Source: Planctomycetota bacterium
Lineage (GTDB): Bacteria > Planctomycetota > UBA1135 > GCA-002686595
Reading direction: 5' to 3'
NCBI GenBank assembly: GCA_023150475.1
Contig: JAKLKU010000008.1
Span: 62,001-126,000, forward strand
Length of the DNA stretch: 64,000 bases
Part shown: positions 33,000-41,225 of the stretch, one piece after another
How the letters are laid out: every line of letters begins with the position of its first letter
Numbering within the stretch: position 1 is the stretch's first letter
Notes under the pieces: model-generated
The model's database searches: none
Told to the model about the DNA's origin: nothing
Seen by the model: only the letters and a program-made list of their open reading frames with translations
Position numbers and translations under genes: made by a program

Positions 33000-34910
33000 T
33001 CAACGCGCGTAGCCGAGCTCGCGCAGAGCGTCGAGCTCCCGCTGTGGCAGTTCGAGCGGGCCGCCGATCGCGAACGTCTGGAACTCCGCGAGCGGCTTGG
33101 CGAGCGCCGCGGCGCGCGCAGTCTCGGTCGCGTGCCGGTCGTCGAGTTCGTGCGGATCGCGAGCGAGCTCGTAGAGCTCCGTGTGCTCCGCGTCGTGCCA
33201 GCGGAACTCGTCGTTGTCCCACCCCATGTCGCGCACGATCAGTTTCCAGCCGTCGAGGCGCACGGAATGGGCGGGGCGACGCAGCGCGATCCCGGCGGAC
33301 GGCAGGATCTCCGCGAACTGCTCGAGCTCGGCAACGGCTTCGCCGCGCAACGCGGGCACGAGCGAACGGCCGTCGCACGCGAGCGTCGTGCCCGCGAGTT
33401 CGGCGAGCGTCGGCGCGAGGTCGGCGAGTCCCACCGACGTTGCGACGACCCGCGGAACATCGAGCGGTTCGGGAGGCGCGACGATCAGCGGCACGCGCAC
33501 GCTGTCCTCGTAGAGGTCGCGCTCCCAGAAGATGCCGTGTTCACCGAAGCTCTCGCCGTGGTCGGCCGTCACGACGATCCACACGCCGTGCGGACCGGCG
33601 GCGCGCCGAGCGACCTCGAAGAGCCGCGCGAGCTCGCGGTCGACCGCGGCGATCTCCGCGTCGTACAGCGCGAGCATGTGGGCTCGGGCCGCCGGATCGG
33701 CCGCGACTCGGCCACGCTCGCGCGGATCGAGCCGATACCAGTCGGCGCCGTCCGGGCCCGAATAGTCGCGCACCTCGGGCGCGACGAGTTCCGCCGGCGG
33801 CTCATAGGGGAGGTGGGGATCGAAACAGTGCACCCACGCGAAGAACGGTCGCGCGTCTGCTTCTTCGAGCCAGGCGTTCGCGGCCTCGACGACGTCGTGC
33901 GCGCCGCGCGAGTGGGGTGCGAGCCGCTCGCCGCGCCACTCGAGCACGCGCGCGAGCCAGTGGCCGAGCACGAGCTCCGCGCCCTCGCGCGGCAGCGTGC
34001 GCCACGTGCGGAAGTCGTCGTCGTGGTGCTCGAAGCGCGAGAGCATCCCCGACACGCGCTGTTGCAGCGGATATCCGGCGACGAACGCTCCGGTGCGGTA
34101 GCCGTGGCCGCCGAGCAGTTCGGGAAGGCCTGGCACCGAACGCGCGAGCGGCGCGCCGTTCTCGAGCAGTCCGTGATGGCGCGGCACGAGCCCGGTCAGG
34201 ATCGTCGCGTGCGACGGTCCCGTCACCACGCTGTGCGTCGTCGCCGCCGCGAAGCGCACGCCGCGAGCGGCGAGTGCGTCGAGCGCCGGCGTGCGCGCCT
34301 CGCGCCGACCGTAGCAGCCGACGAAGTCCGCGCGCAGCGTGTCGATCGTGACCAAGAGCACGCTCGGTCGCGCCGCGGAGCCTTCGCCGGGGGGCTCGGG
34401 CGGCTCGGCGCGTCTCGCGAACGCGAGCGCGCCGCAAGCGCCGGCAGCGACGCAGGCGGCGCCGAGCGCGAACGAGGCCACGCGTCGCTCCGAGAGGCCC
34501 AGCGTCGCGAGGCGCCGAACGGCGGCCGCGAGCGCACACCCGACGAACCACACGACCGCCGCGATTCCGAGCGCGAACGCCGTGACGCCGAGGCGCCCCG
34601 AACGACCGAGCGGCGCCGCGTGCGCGACGGCGAGTCCGATCCACGCGGCGAGTCCCCAGGCGACGCCCGATTCGCGCCGCAGCCGGGCGACGAGCGCGGG
34701 CACGAGCGCCACCAGGATGCCGCCGAGCAGCGCGAACGCGCCGAGTCGTAGGAGCGCCGAGGCGTCGAGCGCGGGGCGGCGGTTCGCGAGCACGCAGAGC
34801 TCGACGAACGCGCACGCGAGCGACGCCGCGAGCGCGCCGCGTCCCGCTGCCGACCTCACGTGCTCCGGCGTTCGGCCTCCGTCGGCTCCGTGCGAAAGCG
34901 TGGCTTCCAT
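33000..34910 (-). CDS. Membrane-anchored sulfatase-fold protein with threonine at the nucleophile site
   Basis: A 636-residue protein from ATG 34910. Four to five membrane helices cover about residues 25-165. The sulfatase-fold domain begins SVLLVTIDTLRADFVGCYG; the active-site segment is TTHSVVTGPSHATILTG with Thr230 at the formylglycine position; TADHGESFGEHG provides metal ligands near residue 440. The C-terminus is LDALRELGYAR, similar to the neighbour's tail. The genes converge with a 16-bp gap, so they are transcribed separately. A TTG at 34922 is possible, but the ATG is preferred; TAGAGC lies 12 nt upstream of it. The substrate is unknown; a cell-envelope phospho- or sulfo-ester is likely. 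Confidence 0.85.
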   Translation of the reverse strand: MEATLSHGADGGRTPEHVRSAAGRGALAASLACAFVELCVLANRRPALDASALLRLGAFALLGGILVALVPALVARLRRESGVAWGLAAWIGLAVAHAAPLGRSGRLGVTAFALGIAAVVWFVGCALAAAVRRLATLGLSERRVASFALGAACVAAGACGALAFARRAEPPEPPGEGSAARPSVLLVTIDTLRADFVGCYGRREARTPALDALAARGVRFAAATTHSVVTGPSHATILTGLVPRHHGLLENGAPLARSVPGLPELLGGHGYRTGAFVAGYPLQQRVSGMLSRFEHHDDDFRTWRTLPREGAELVLGHWLARVLEWRGERLAPHSRGAHDVVEAANAWLEEADARPFFAWVHCFDPHLPYEPPAELVAPEVRDYSGPDGADWYRLDPRERGRVAADPAARAHMLALYDAEIAAVDRELARLFEVARRAAGPHGVWIVVTADHGESFGEHGIFWERDLYEDSVRVPLIVAPPEPLDVPRVVATSVGLADLAPTLAELAGTTLACDGRSLVPALRGEAVAELEQFAEILPSAGIALRRPAHSVRLDGWKLIVRDMGWDNDEFRWHDAEHTELYELARDPHELDDRHATETARAAALAKPLAEFQTFAIGGPLELPQRELDALRELGYAR

Positions 34911-35161
34911 GCGCGCGAGCAAGCTCTATCGGACGTGCGGTCGGGTTGCCAGGAACTTCGTTCCGCAGGCGCGTGGAATCCCTCGTTCCCCGCGAGGCGT
35001 GGACGATCGCGCATTTCCGCAGCCCCGCTCGAATTGCGCGCTGCGTGCGTACGATCTACGCGGTCGAGCTCGCGTGCCGAGCGTCGCGTCGATATCTCTG
35101 CTCGCATGTTCTCCTTCCTCCGTCCCGGCTGGCGCGCGCCATCGCGCTCGAAGGTGGCTGC

Positions 35162-36994
35162 GTGAGCACGGCACGTGCGCACTTGCCGGTCGCGCCGGAA
35201 GCCGGAACCAAGGACCGCGCGGGCGCCGAGCTCGTCCTCGCCGGCGCGCTCGCGCTCTTCGTCGTCTGGTTCCTCGCGTGCGCGTTGAGCCTCGAGCGCG
35301 ACGCCGCGATGGACGACGCGTACATCACGTACGTCTACGGCCGCAACTTCGCCGAAGGACACGGTCTGCGTTTCAATCCTTCGGACGCCGCACCGACGCC
35401 GGGAGCATCGAGCCTGCTCCACGCGTTCTTCGCAGCGGCGGCGAGCGCCTCGGGCGCCGATCCGTTGGTGGCGACGCGGATCCTCGGCATCCTCGCCGTC
35501 GTCGCGACCGGCCTGGTGCTCGGCCTGACCGCGGCACGCGCGCTGCGTGCGCCGTTGGGCGCCGGTGCCTTGGTCGGCGCGTGGCTCGCACTCGGCCTCG
35601 CGTTGCTGCCCGAGACCGTCCAACACGTCGCCGGCGGGATGGAGACGTTGCTCTTCGTCTTCGTGCACGCCGTGTACCTCGCATGGATGGTGCGCGCGGC
35701 CGACGTGGAACGTCCGCCCGGTGTGCTGGTGCAGGTGCTCGGCGGCGTGCTGGCGGGCATCGCCGTCTTGACGCGGCCCGAAGGCGCCGCAGTGGCGTGC
35801 GTGACGCTCGTTTGCCTCGTCTGGCGCCACGCGGCGACATCGGGCGGCATCCTCGGGTCCGCGCGACGTTTGGCGTGGGCGCTCGGTTCGAGCGCGCTCG
35901 TCGTCGTGGCGTTCCTCGCCTGGCACCGCGTGTACTTCGATGCGCTCTTCCCGAACGCGTTCTACGTCAAGACGCAGAGCGCGATCTTCGGCGGCGGTGG
36001 GTTGCCGGGCCTCGCGAGCACGCTCGCCTTCGCGTGGCAGCGGGTGCTGCCGCTGCTCGTGCTCGCCTACGTGCTGACGCGAGTCGCCGGCGCGGGCGCG
36101 GCGTGGCGGGGACGGCTGCTCCTCTTGCTGCCGTCGGTGTTGGTGCTGCTCTCGTTGACGCGGGTGATCCGCGAGATGGCGGGTGGGTTCCGCTACGAGT
36201 TCGGCATGGTCGTGCCGTTCGTGTTGCTCGTCGGCATCGCGGCGCTCGAAGTGAGGCAGCGCTCGCGCGCGGGCTTCGCCGGACTCGTCCTCGCGACCGG
36301 CGCGTGTCTGCCGGTGCTCTTCGCGCCGCCCGACGCGGCCTACCTGAACTGGCTCGCGCACCCGCGCAGCCCGACCGCGAAGTGGCGCCAGAGCGGCCCT
36401 CAACCGAACGCGCTCGCGGCGCTCGGTCAGGACCTCGCGCGCTCCGGGCTCGGTGAACGTGCGACGATCCTGCTCTCCGGCGCCGGACAGGTGCCGTATT
36501 GGTCGCGCTTCCGGGCGATCGATTGGGTCGGGCTCAACGATTCGTACCTGTCCGGTCGCGAGCCGCGCACGCTGGACGAAGTCTGGAGCTACATCGACGC
36601 GGCCCAGCCCGACGCCGTGATGTCGGTGCTGCCGCCCGCGGCGCTCGACGGGGCGATCGCCCGAGCGGACGATCCGAACTTCGCTTCGCCGCTCGTGCAG
36701 CGCTTCCTCGGTGGCTTCGCGTCGGAGCTCTTCGAACGTTGGGATCGCGAGCGCGTCGCCGAGATGTTCCGCCGCGAGATGGGGTATCTGCGGGAACACT
36801 ACGAGTTCGGCGTCTGCTACGAGCTCGGGAAGCGTTGGCGCGCGGATTGGTGGCTCTTCGTCTACGTCCGCCGGTCGTCGCCGCACCGGGATGCGCTGCA
36901 CCAAGCGTTCGCTGCGTCGCCGTCGGCCGACCGCACGTCCGACCTCTCGCAGCACTATCCGTTCGACCCTCGCGCCCTCGGCGCGCGGCCCTGA
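35162..36994 (+). CDS. GT-C type membrane glycosyltransferase-like protein
   Basis: A 610-residue polytopic protein from GTG 35162, with AAGGTGG 4 nt upstream. About ten membrane helices fill residues 20-400. The first outer loop holds MDDAYITYVYGRNFAEGHGL with the catalytic Asp-Asp pair and FNPSDAAPTPGASSLLHAFF, a pattern shared by DDAYITxRYARN-type GT-C proteins such as the mycobacterial arabinofuranosyltransferase-like family. A 200-residue soluble C-terminal domain follows (ILLSGAGQVPYWSRFRAIDW, EVWSYIDAAQPDAV). It probably transfers a sugar from a polyprenyl donor on the outer face. It is divergent from the sulfatase-fold gene, sharing a 251-bp promoter region. Confidence 0.78.
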   Translation: MSTARAHLPVAPEAGTKDRAGAELVLAGALALFVVWFLACALSLERDAAMDDAYITYVYGRNFAEGHGLRFNPSDAAPTPGASSLLHAFFAAAASASGADPLVATRILGILAVVATGLVLGLTAARALRAPLGAGALVGAWLALGLALLPETVQHVAGGMETLLFVFVHAVYLAWMVRAADVERPPGVLVQVLGGVLAGIAVLTRPEGAAVACVTLVCLVWRHAATSGGILGSARRLAWALGSSALVVVAFLAWHRVYFDALFPNAFYVKTQSAIFGGGGLPGLASTLAFAWQRVLPLLVLAYVLTRVAGAGAAWRGRLLLLLPSVLVLLSLTRVIREMAGGFRYEFGMVVPFVLLVGIAALEVRQRSRAGFAGLVLATGACLPVLFAPPDAAYLNWLAHPRSPTAKWRQSGPQPNALAALGQDLARSGLGERATILLSGAGQVPYWSRFRAIDWVGLNDSYLSGREPRTLDEVWSYIDAAQPDAVMSVLPPAALDGAIARADDPNFASPLVQRFLGGFASELFERWDRERVAEMFRREMGYLREHYEFGVCYELGKRWRADWWLFVYVRRSSPHRDALHQAFAASPSADRTSDLSQHYPFDPRALGARP

Positions 36995-37012
36995 CCGCTT
37001 GAGCGTGTGACC

Positions 37013-37172
37013 GCCGGAGCGCCGGAGCGCCGGAGCGCCGGACAGCCGGACAGCCGGACAGCCGGACTGCCGGACTGCCGGACTGCCGGACAGACGGACT
37101 GCCGGACAGACGGACTGCCGGACAGACGGACAGACGGACAGACGGACAGACGGACAGACGGACAGACGGACC
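37013..37172. repeat. Octanucleotide minisatellite, 20 units
   Basis: Twenty consecutive 8-bp units of the type G(C/A)CGGA(G/C)(C/A/T). They run from GCCGGAGC (first three) through GCCGGACA and GCCGGACT, alternate with GACGGACT in the middle, and end as a homogeneous run of GACGGACA. It starts 18 bp after the GT-C gene stop and ends 112 bp before the arylsulfotransferase-like gene. The gradient of unit types is a record of local expansion by slippage. No coding role is likely, since 8 bp is not a multiple of three. Confidence 0.95.
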
Positions 37173-37284
37173 GGGGACCCCTCGCTCCGATTCCGAGCGT
37201 TCGACGGCAGGGATCCCGCGAATCCCCGAGTCCGCGTAACCTGATGGCGGGCCGCGGGTTCTTCCCCGCCTACCGCGGCTCCCC

Positions 37285-38619
37285 ATGCGCATCCCGTCCC
37301 CCGCCCACGTCGCGGCGCTGATCGCGTCCGCGTTCGTTTCGTGTTCCCCGACGACCGGAGAAGCCCCGGCGGCGGGTGCGCCGAGTCGTTCCGGGGCCTC
37401 GACGTCGAGCTCGTCGGTCGACGATTTGCGCGCCTTGGGCTACGCCGGCGTGACCGACGACGTCTCGGCCGATCGCCGCGGGGGCGTCGTCTTCGCGGAC
37501 GAAGCGTCGCTCGCACCCGGGTACAACCTGACCAGCGTCTCGAAGTTCTGCACCGCGGACCTGTTCGACGCTCGCGGCCAGCTGCTCCACCGCTGGCAAG
37601 ACGCGACGCAGCGCGCGTGGGACCACGTCGAGCTCCTGCCCGACGGCGACCTGATCGTGGTCGGGTCCGACCGCGGCGAGCGCAAGTACGCCGGCGCCTT
37701 GTGCGAGGACCACTACGTCCAGCGTTTCGATTTCGACGGCAACACGCGCTGGAAGCGGCCGTTGCGGGCGCACCACGACGTGCAAGTGACCTGGGCCGGC
37801 GACTTGATGACGCTGACGGCGAGCCAGCGCAAGTTGCCCGACCTCGACGCCGAGCACGACGTGATCGACAACGAGCTCACGCTGCTCTCGCCGAACGGCG
37901 AAGTGCGGGAATCGCACTCGCTCCACGACATCTGCGCCAAGCCAGAGTCGAAGTTCTCGTTCCAACGCGTCGCGCCGAACCCGAACAAGAAGTTCCCGAT
38001 CGTCGACGCGTTCCACTGCAACTCGATCGACTTCGTGCGTGAACCTGCGCTCCTCGGGACGCACCCGCTGTACGCCGCGCACAACGTGCTCGTCTCGTCG
38101 CGGCACCAGGATTCGCTCTTCATCGTCGACTGGGATCGCAAGGTCGTGGTCTGGCAGTGGGGGCAGGACGAGCTCTCCGGTCCGCACGACGCGCGCTTCC
38201 TGCCGAACGGCAACGTGCTCGTCTTCGACAACGGCATGGAACGGCGTTGGACGCGCATCCTCGAAGTCGACCCACGCACGAATCGCATCGTGTGGCGCTA
38301 CCAGGACCCACGTGATCGCTCGAAGTTCTTCAGTCTGAGCCAAGGCGCGAGCCAACGCTTCGAGAACGGCAACACGCTGATCGCCGACTCGAACTCCGGG
38401 CGCGCGTTCGAAGTCACCGCCGACGGGCGGACCGTGTGGGAGTACCTCGTACCGCACTTCGACGACGCCAACCGGCGCGCCGAGATCTACCGCATCCGTC
38501 GGTATCCGCCCGAGTACGTCGAAGGCATCTTGCGCGCCCACGGCGTCGCTCTGGCGGGAGGAGTGAGTTCGACGGCCGAGCCGACGGCGCCGGTCGCCGC
38601 GCCAGGGCAGAGCCACTGA
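37285..38619 (+). CDS. Arylsulfotransferase (ASST)-like lipoprotein
   Basis: A 444-residue protein with a lipobox (AFVSC, Cys at residue 20), so it should be a surface or periplasmic lipoprotein. The body is a beta-propeller with repeated segments such as WDHVELLPDGDLIVVGSD, HDARFLPNGNVLVFDNG and ASQRFENGNTLIADSNSG, the recurrent pattern of ASST-type proteins in which an outer-envelope sulfotransferase uses a histidine as catalytic intermediate. Candidate histidines are in FHCNSI and GPHDARF. The segment DDLRALGYAG shortly after the lipobox resembles the C-terminal tails of the neighbouring sulfatase-fold proteins. The activity is inferred from family resemblance; substrate unknown. Confidence 0.78.
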   Translation: MRIPSPAHVAALIASAFVSCSPTTGEAPAAGAPSRSGASTSSSSVDDLRALGYAGVTDDVSADRRGGVVFADEASLAPGYNLTSVSKFCTADLFDARGQLLHRWQDATQRAWDHVELLPDGDLIVVGSDRGERKYAGALCEDHYVQRFDFDGNTRWKRPLRAHHDVQVTWAGDLMTLTASQRKLPDLDAEHDVIDNELTLLSPNGEVRESHSLHDICAKPESKFSFQRVAPNPNKKFPIVDAFHCNSIDFVREPALLGTHPLYAAHNVLVSSRHQDSLFIVDWDRKVVVWQWGQDELSGPHDARFLPNGNVLVFDNGMERRWTRILEVDPRTNRIVWRYQDPRDRSKFFSLSQGASQRFENGNTLIADSNSGRAFEVTADGRTVWEYLVPHFDDANRRAEIYRIRRYPPEYVEGILRAHGVALAGGVSSTAEPTAPVAAPGQSH

Positions 38620-38629
38620 CGTCGGGCGC

Positions 38630-38675
38630 GCGCCGCCGCCACGCTTCGGCTCGCCGCCGGATTCCGCGGCGGCGC
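38630..38675 (+). terminator. Hairpin between the ASST-like gene and hisS
   Basis: Perfect 10-bp GC arms (38630-38639 and 38666-38675) with a 26-nt loop, 11 bp after the stop codon. No U tract. Confidence 0.4.
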
Positions 38676-38711
38676 AAGACGCACCGCGGACGCTCCGAGC
38701 GACGCGTGCGC

Positions 38712-38717
38712 TAGCAT
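38712..38717 (+). promoter_or_regulatory. Candidate -10 element before hisS
   Basis: TAGCAT ends 9 nt before the hisS ATG, predicting a 5' leader of at most a few bases. No Shine-Dalgarno sequence is present there. Confidence 0.35.
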
Positions 38718-38726
38718 CCGCGTCGC

Positions 38727-40055
38727 ATGCCCCTCATCGAACCGCGCACGCTCAAAGGTTTCCGCGACTACTTGCCCGAAGCGATGATCCCGCGCGAGCG
38801 GCTGATCGACACGGCGCGCAAGGTCTATCGCTCGTACGGCTTCGTGCCGATCGACACGCCCGCGCTCGAGTACGAGGAGGTCTTGACCGGCAAGGGCGGC
38901 GCCGAGTCGGACAAACAGATGTACCGCTTCGAGGACCACGGCGGTCGGCGCGTGGCCCTGCGCTTCGACTTGACCGTGCCGCTCGCGCGCTTCGTCGCGC
39001 AGTACTCGAACGAGCTCGGTCTGCCGTTCAAGCGTTATCACATCGCGAGCGTCTGGCGCGGCGAGAACACCCAACGCGGCCGCTATCGCGAGTTCATGCA
39101 GTGCGACTTCGACACGATCGGTAGCGAGAGCCTGACGAGCGACATCGAGACCGCGCTCGTGATCCACGACCTCTTCCGCGCGCTCGGGCTCGAGGCGACC
39201 GTGCACGTCAACAATCGGCGGTTGCTCAACGGGCTGCTCGCGCGGCTCGAACTCGGCGATCGTTCGGCGGCGGTGCTGCGCGCGCTCGACAAGCTCGACA
39301 AGGTCGGCCCGGAGAAAGTCGCCGAGGAAATGCAGGCGCAAGCCGGCGCGAGCCCGGCCCAGGCGCGCGAGATCCTCGCGCTCGCCGCGGTGCGCGGCAC
39401 GAACGACGAGATGCTCCGCGCCCTCGAGCCGTTGGTCGCCGGCAGCGAACTCGGCGGCGACGGTCTTGCGAAGCTCGCCGAGCTCCTCGCCGCGGTGCGC
39501 GCGGTCGGCGTGGCCGAGGGCAAGTTCCAACTCGACGTGTCGATCGCGCGAGGCCTCGACTACTACACCGGCACCGTGTTCGAGACGACGCTCGACGCGC
39601 TGCCGTCGATCGGCAGCGTGTGCTCCGGCGGTCGCTACGACGACCTCGCGCAGCTCTACACCAAGGAACGGCTGCCCGGCATCGGTGCGTCGCTCGGGCT
39701 CGATCGGTTGCTCGCCGCGATGGAGGAGCTCGGGCTCGTCGAGAAACGCCGCACCGGCGCGAGCACGTTGCTCGTCCACTTCGATGCCGCGCGGCGCAAC
39801 GACTACCTCCGGCTCGCCGCGCGACTGCGCGCCGCGGGCGTCGGCGTCGAGTTCTATCCCGAGCCGAAGAAGCTCGCGAACCAGTTCAAGTACGCCGATC
39901 GTCGCGGTTTCCGCTTCGCGTTGGTCGCCGGCGAGAACGAATGGGCGAACGGGCGCTGCCAGGTCAAGGACCTCGCCGCGGGCACCAGCGTCGAGCTCGC
40001 GATGTTCGACGCGCGCGGCGAAGCACACCCCGAGCTCGTCGCGAAGCTCGCCTGA
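38727..40055 (+). CDS. hisS: Histidyl-tRNA synthetase
   Basis: A 442-residue class II aminoacyl-tRNA synthetase charging tRNA-His. Motif 1 lies around YRSYGFVPIDTPALEYEEV; motif 2 is YHIASVWRGENTQRGRYREF; the histidine-specific segments are ARGLDYYTGTVFE and CSGGRYDDL; motif 3 is GIGASLGLDRLLAAM. The C-terminal anticodon-binding domain (LLVHFDAARRNDYLRLAARL to VELAMFDARG) is complete. The start codon is ATG 38727, without a Shine-Dalgarno site but with a -10-like TAGCAT just upstream. Convergent with the Hsp20 genes across a hairpin. Confidence 0.97.
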   Translation: MPLIEPRTLKGFRDYLPEAMIPRERLIDTARKVYRSYGFVPIDTPALEYEEVLTGKGGAESDKQMYRFEDHGGRRVALRFDLTVPLARFVAQYSNELGLPFKRYHIASVWRGENTQRGRYREFMQCDFDTIGSESLTSDIETALVIHDLFRALGLEATVHVNNRRLLNGLLARLELGDRSAAVLRALDKLDKVGPEKVAEEMQAQAGASPAQAREILALAAVRGTNDEMLRALEPLVAGSELGGDGLAKLAELLAAVRAVGVAEGKFQLDVSIARGLDYYTGTVFETTLDALPSIGSVCSGGRYDDLAQLYTKERLPGIGASLGLDRLLAAMEELGLVEKRRTGASTLLVHFDAARRNDYLRLAARLRAAGVGVEFYPEPKKLANQFKYADRRGFRFALVAGENEWANGRCQVKDLAAGTSVELAMFDARGEAHPELVAKLA

Positions 40056-40060
40056 CGAGC

Positions 40061-40101
40061 CGAGCCGCCGCGGAGGACGTCGAATCCTCCACGACGGCTC
40101 G
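40061..40101. terminator. Bidirectional hairpin between hisS and the Hsp20 genes
   Basis: CGAGCCG (40061-40067) pairs with CGGCTCG (40095-40101) and inner GGAGGA (40072-40077) with TCCTCC (40085-40090). It lies between two convergent genes, 6 bp after hisS and 31 bp after the Hsp20 stop, and can serve both. Confidence 0.5.
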
Positions 40102-40131
40102 CCATGCGCGCCCGGCGGGTCGCGCGGTCGA

Positions 40132-40497
40132 TCAGCGCGAGCGGATCTCGATCTTGCGCGCGCCGGACTTGCGCTTCGGCACGCTGACCGAGAGCACGCC
40201 GTGTTTCGCGGCGGCTTCGATCGTGCCGTCGGTGTCGGCGTCGTCGGGCAGCCGGAACGCGCGCCGGAACACGCCGCTCGCGAATTCCTGGTGCGCGAGC
40301 GAGAGCCCTTGCGGTTCACGCGCCGGCGTTTCGCCCGAGATCGTCAACACGCCGCGCTCGCACTGCACGTCGATCGCCGCCGGATCGACGCCGGGGAGTT
40401 CGAGCTCGAAGTGGTACGCAGTCGTGGTCTCGTAGACGTCGGCGCGCGGAGTGAGCGCGCGGACTTCGGGAGTGGGCTGTCGGATCAGTTGGTTCAT
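40132..40497 (-). CDS. Small heat-shock protein, Hsp20/alpha-crystallin family (second copy)
   Basis: A 121-residue protein consisting almost entirely of an alpha-crystallin domain: PRADVYETTTAYHFELELPG at the start, the characteristic GVLTISGE, then FRRAFRLPDDAD and the end block AAAKHGVLSVSVPKRK with the A-x-x-x-n-GVL motif. It would form oligomers that hold unfolding proteins. It lies 22 bp after another Hsp20 gene and has GAGGT as ribosome binding site, so the two are an operon. The N- and C-terminal arms are short. Confidence 0.93.
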   Translation of the reverse strand: MNQLIRQPTPEVRALTPRADVYETTTAYHFELELPGVDPAAIDVQCERGVLTISGETPAREPQGLSLAHQEFASGVFRRAFRLPDDADTDGTIEAAAKHGVLSVSVPKRKSGARKIEIRSR

Positions 40498-40519
40498 GGT
40501 GACCTCGTTCGGGCTTGAT

Positions 40520-40963
40520 TCAGGATTGCGTGCGGACGGTGATCTTCTTCGGGCGTTCGGCGTGGGCTCGCGGCAGCTTGATCCACAACACGCCGTGCTC
40601 GTGGCGCGCCTCGACTTCGTTCGCTTCGACGCGGAACGGCAGTTGCACGCTGCGTTGGAAGCGTTCGACTTCGCGTTCGCGCAGGTGCCAACGATCCTCC
40701 GGGCCGAGCGCTTTCGCCGCGCGCGAGCCTTCGATCGAGAGCACGTCGCCGTCGAGCGTCACGTGCACGTCCTCGGGCGCGAAGCCCGGCACGTTCAGCG
40801 CGACGCGCGCTTCGTTGTCGCCCGTCCACACGTCGAGCGCAGGCGCTCGATCGCCGCGGAGCATGCGTTCGACTTCGCGTTCGAAGCGCGCGAACGGCTG
40901 ACCGGTGAACGCGCCTGCGCCGAACGCTTCGGGCCAAGGGAAGATCCAAGGGTTCTGCAACAT
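40520..40963 (-). CDS. Small heat-shock protein, Hsp20/alpha-crystallin family (first copy)
   Basis: A 147-residue Hsp20. The N-terminal arm is Trp/Phe rich (MLQNPWIFPWPEAFGAGAF), then the alpha-crystallin domain runs from ALDVWTGDNEARVALNVPGF through DVHVTLDGDVLSIEG and FQRSVQLPFRVEANEV to ARHEHGVLWIKLPRA. The start at ATG 40963 has AAGGAA about 6 nt upstream. An open frame continues to 41227, but its translation is not related to the family. It is first in the two-gene Hsp20 operon and divergent from a dnaJ-type gene. Tandem, diverged sHsp pairs often co-assemble. Confidence 0.93.
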   Translation of the reverse strand: MLQNPWIFPWPEAFGAGAFTGQPFARFEREVERMLRGDRAPALDVWTGDNEARVALNVPGFAPEDVHVTLDGDVLSIEGSRAAKALGPEDRWHLREREVERFQRSVQLPFRVEANEVEARHEHGVLWIKLPRAHAERPKKITVRTQS

Positions 40964-40975
40964 GGTGGTTCCTTC

Positions 40976-41172
40976 GTACGTGCGTACTTGGAGAGCTGGC
41001 GAATCGGATGTCCGGCGCGAGCGTTCCGCGGCCCGACGTCGCAGGCTCGCGGTTGCGGTTTCTCGCGCACTTTCGTCGCTCGCGAAAGCAAGCTCGGTGC
41101 CAACGCCGAAGGCCTCGTCGGACCTCGATCTCCGCCGCGTTTCCGTCGATTTGGCACCGCCGGCGCTGCCAA
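40976..41172. promoter_or_regulatory. Palindrome-rich region between the Hsp20 operon and the dnaJ-type gene
   Basis: Three inverted repeats in about 200 bp: GTACG-TG-CGTAC (40976-40987), CTTTCG-n7-CGAAAG (41069-41087) and TTGGCA-n10-TGCCAA (41151-41172, the inner ten bases nearly palindromic too). None matches the CIRCE or HspR (HAIR) consensus. They are candidates for heat-shock regulator sites. Confidence 0.35.
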
Positions 41173-41225
41173 TTCGACGCCCTGCGCCGGACTCGGCAGG
41201 TGGCAGCCGCCGCGTGCGAACTGGC

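Noticed and set aside
30851..34910. Annotation of the neighbouring proteins as true sulfatases
   Set aside because: No Cys or Ser at the formylglycine position, so only the fold is assigned.
37013..37172. Possible CRISPR array
   Set aside because: Units are 8 bp and contiguous with no spacers; it is a minisatellite.
41151..41172. CIRCE-like operator before the dnaJ-type gene
   Set aside because: Lacks the TTAGCACTC-n9-GAGTGCTAA sequence; reported only as an unassigned palindrome.
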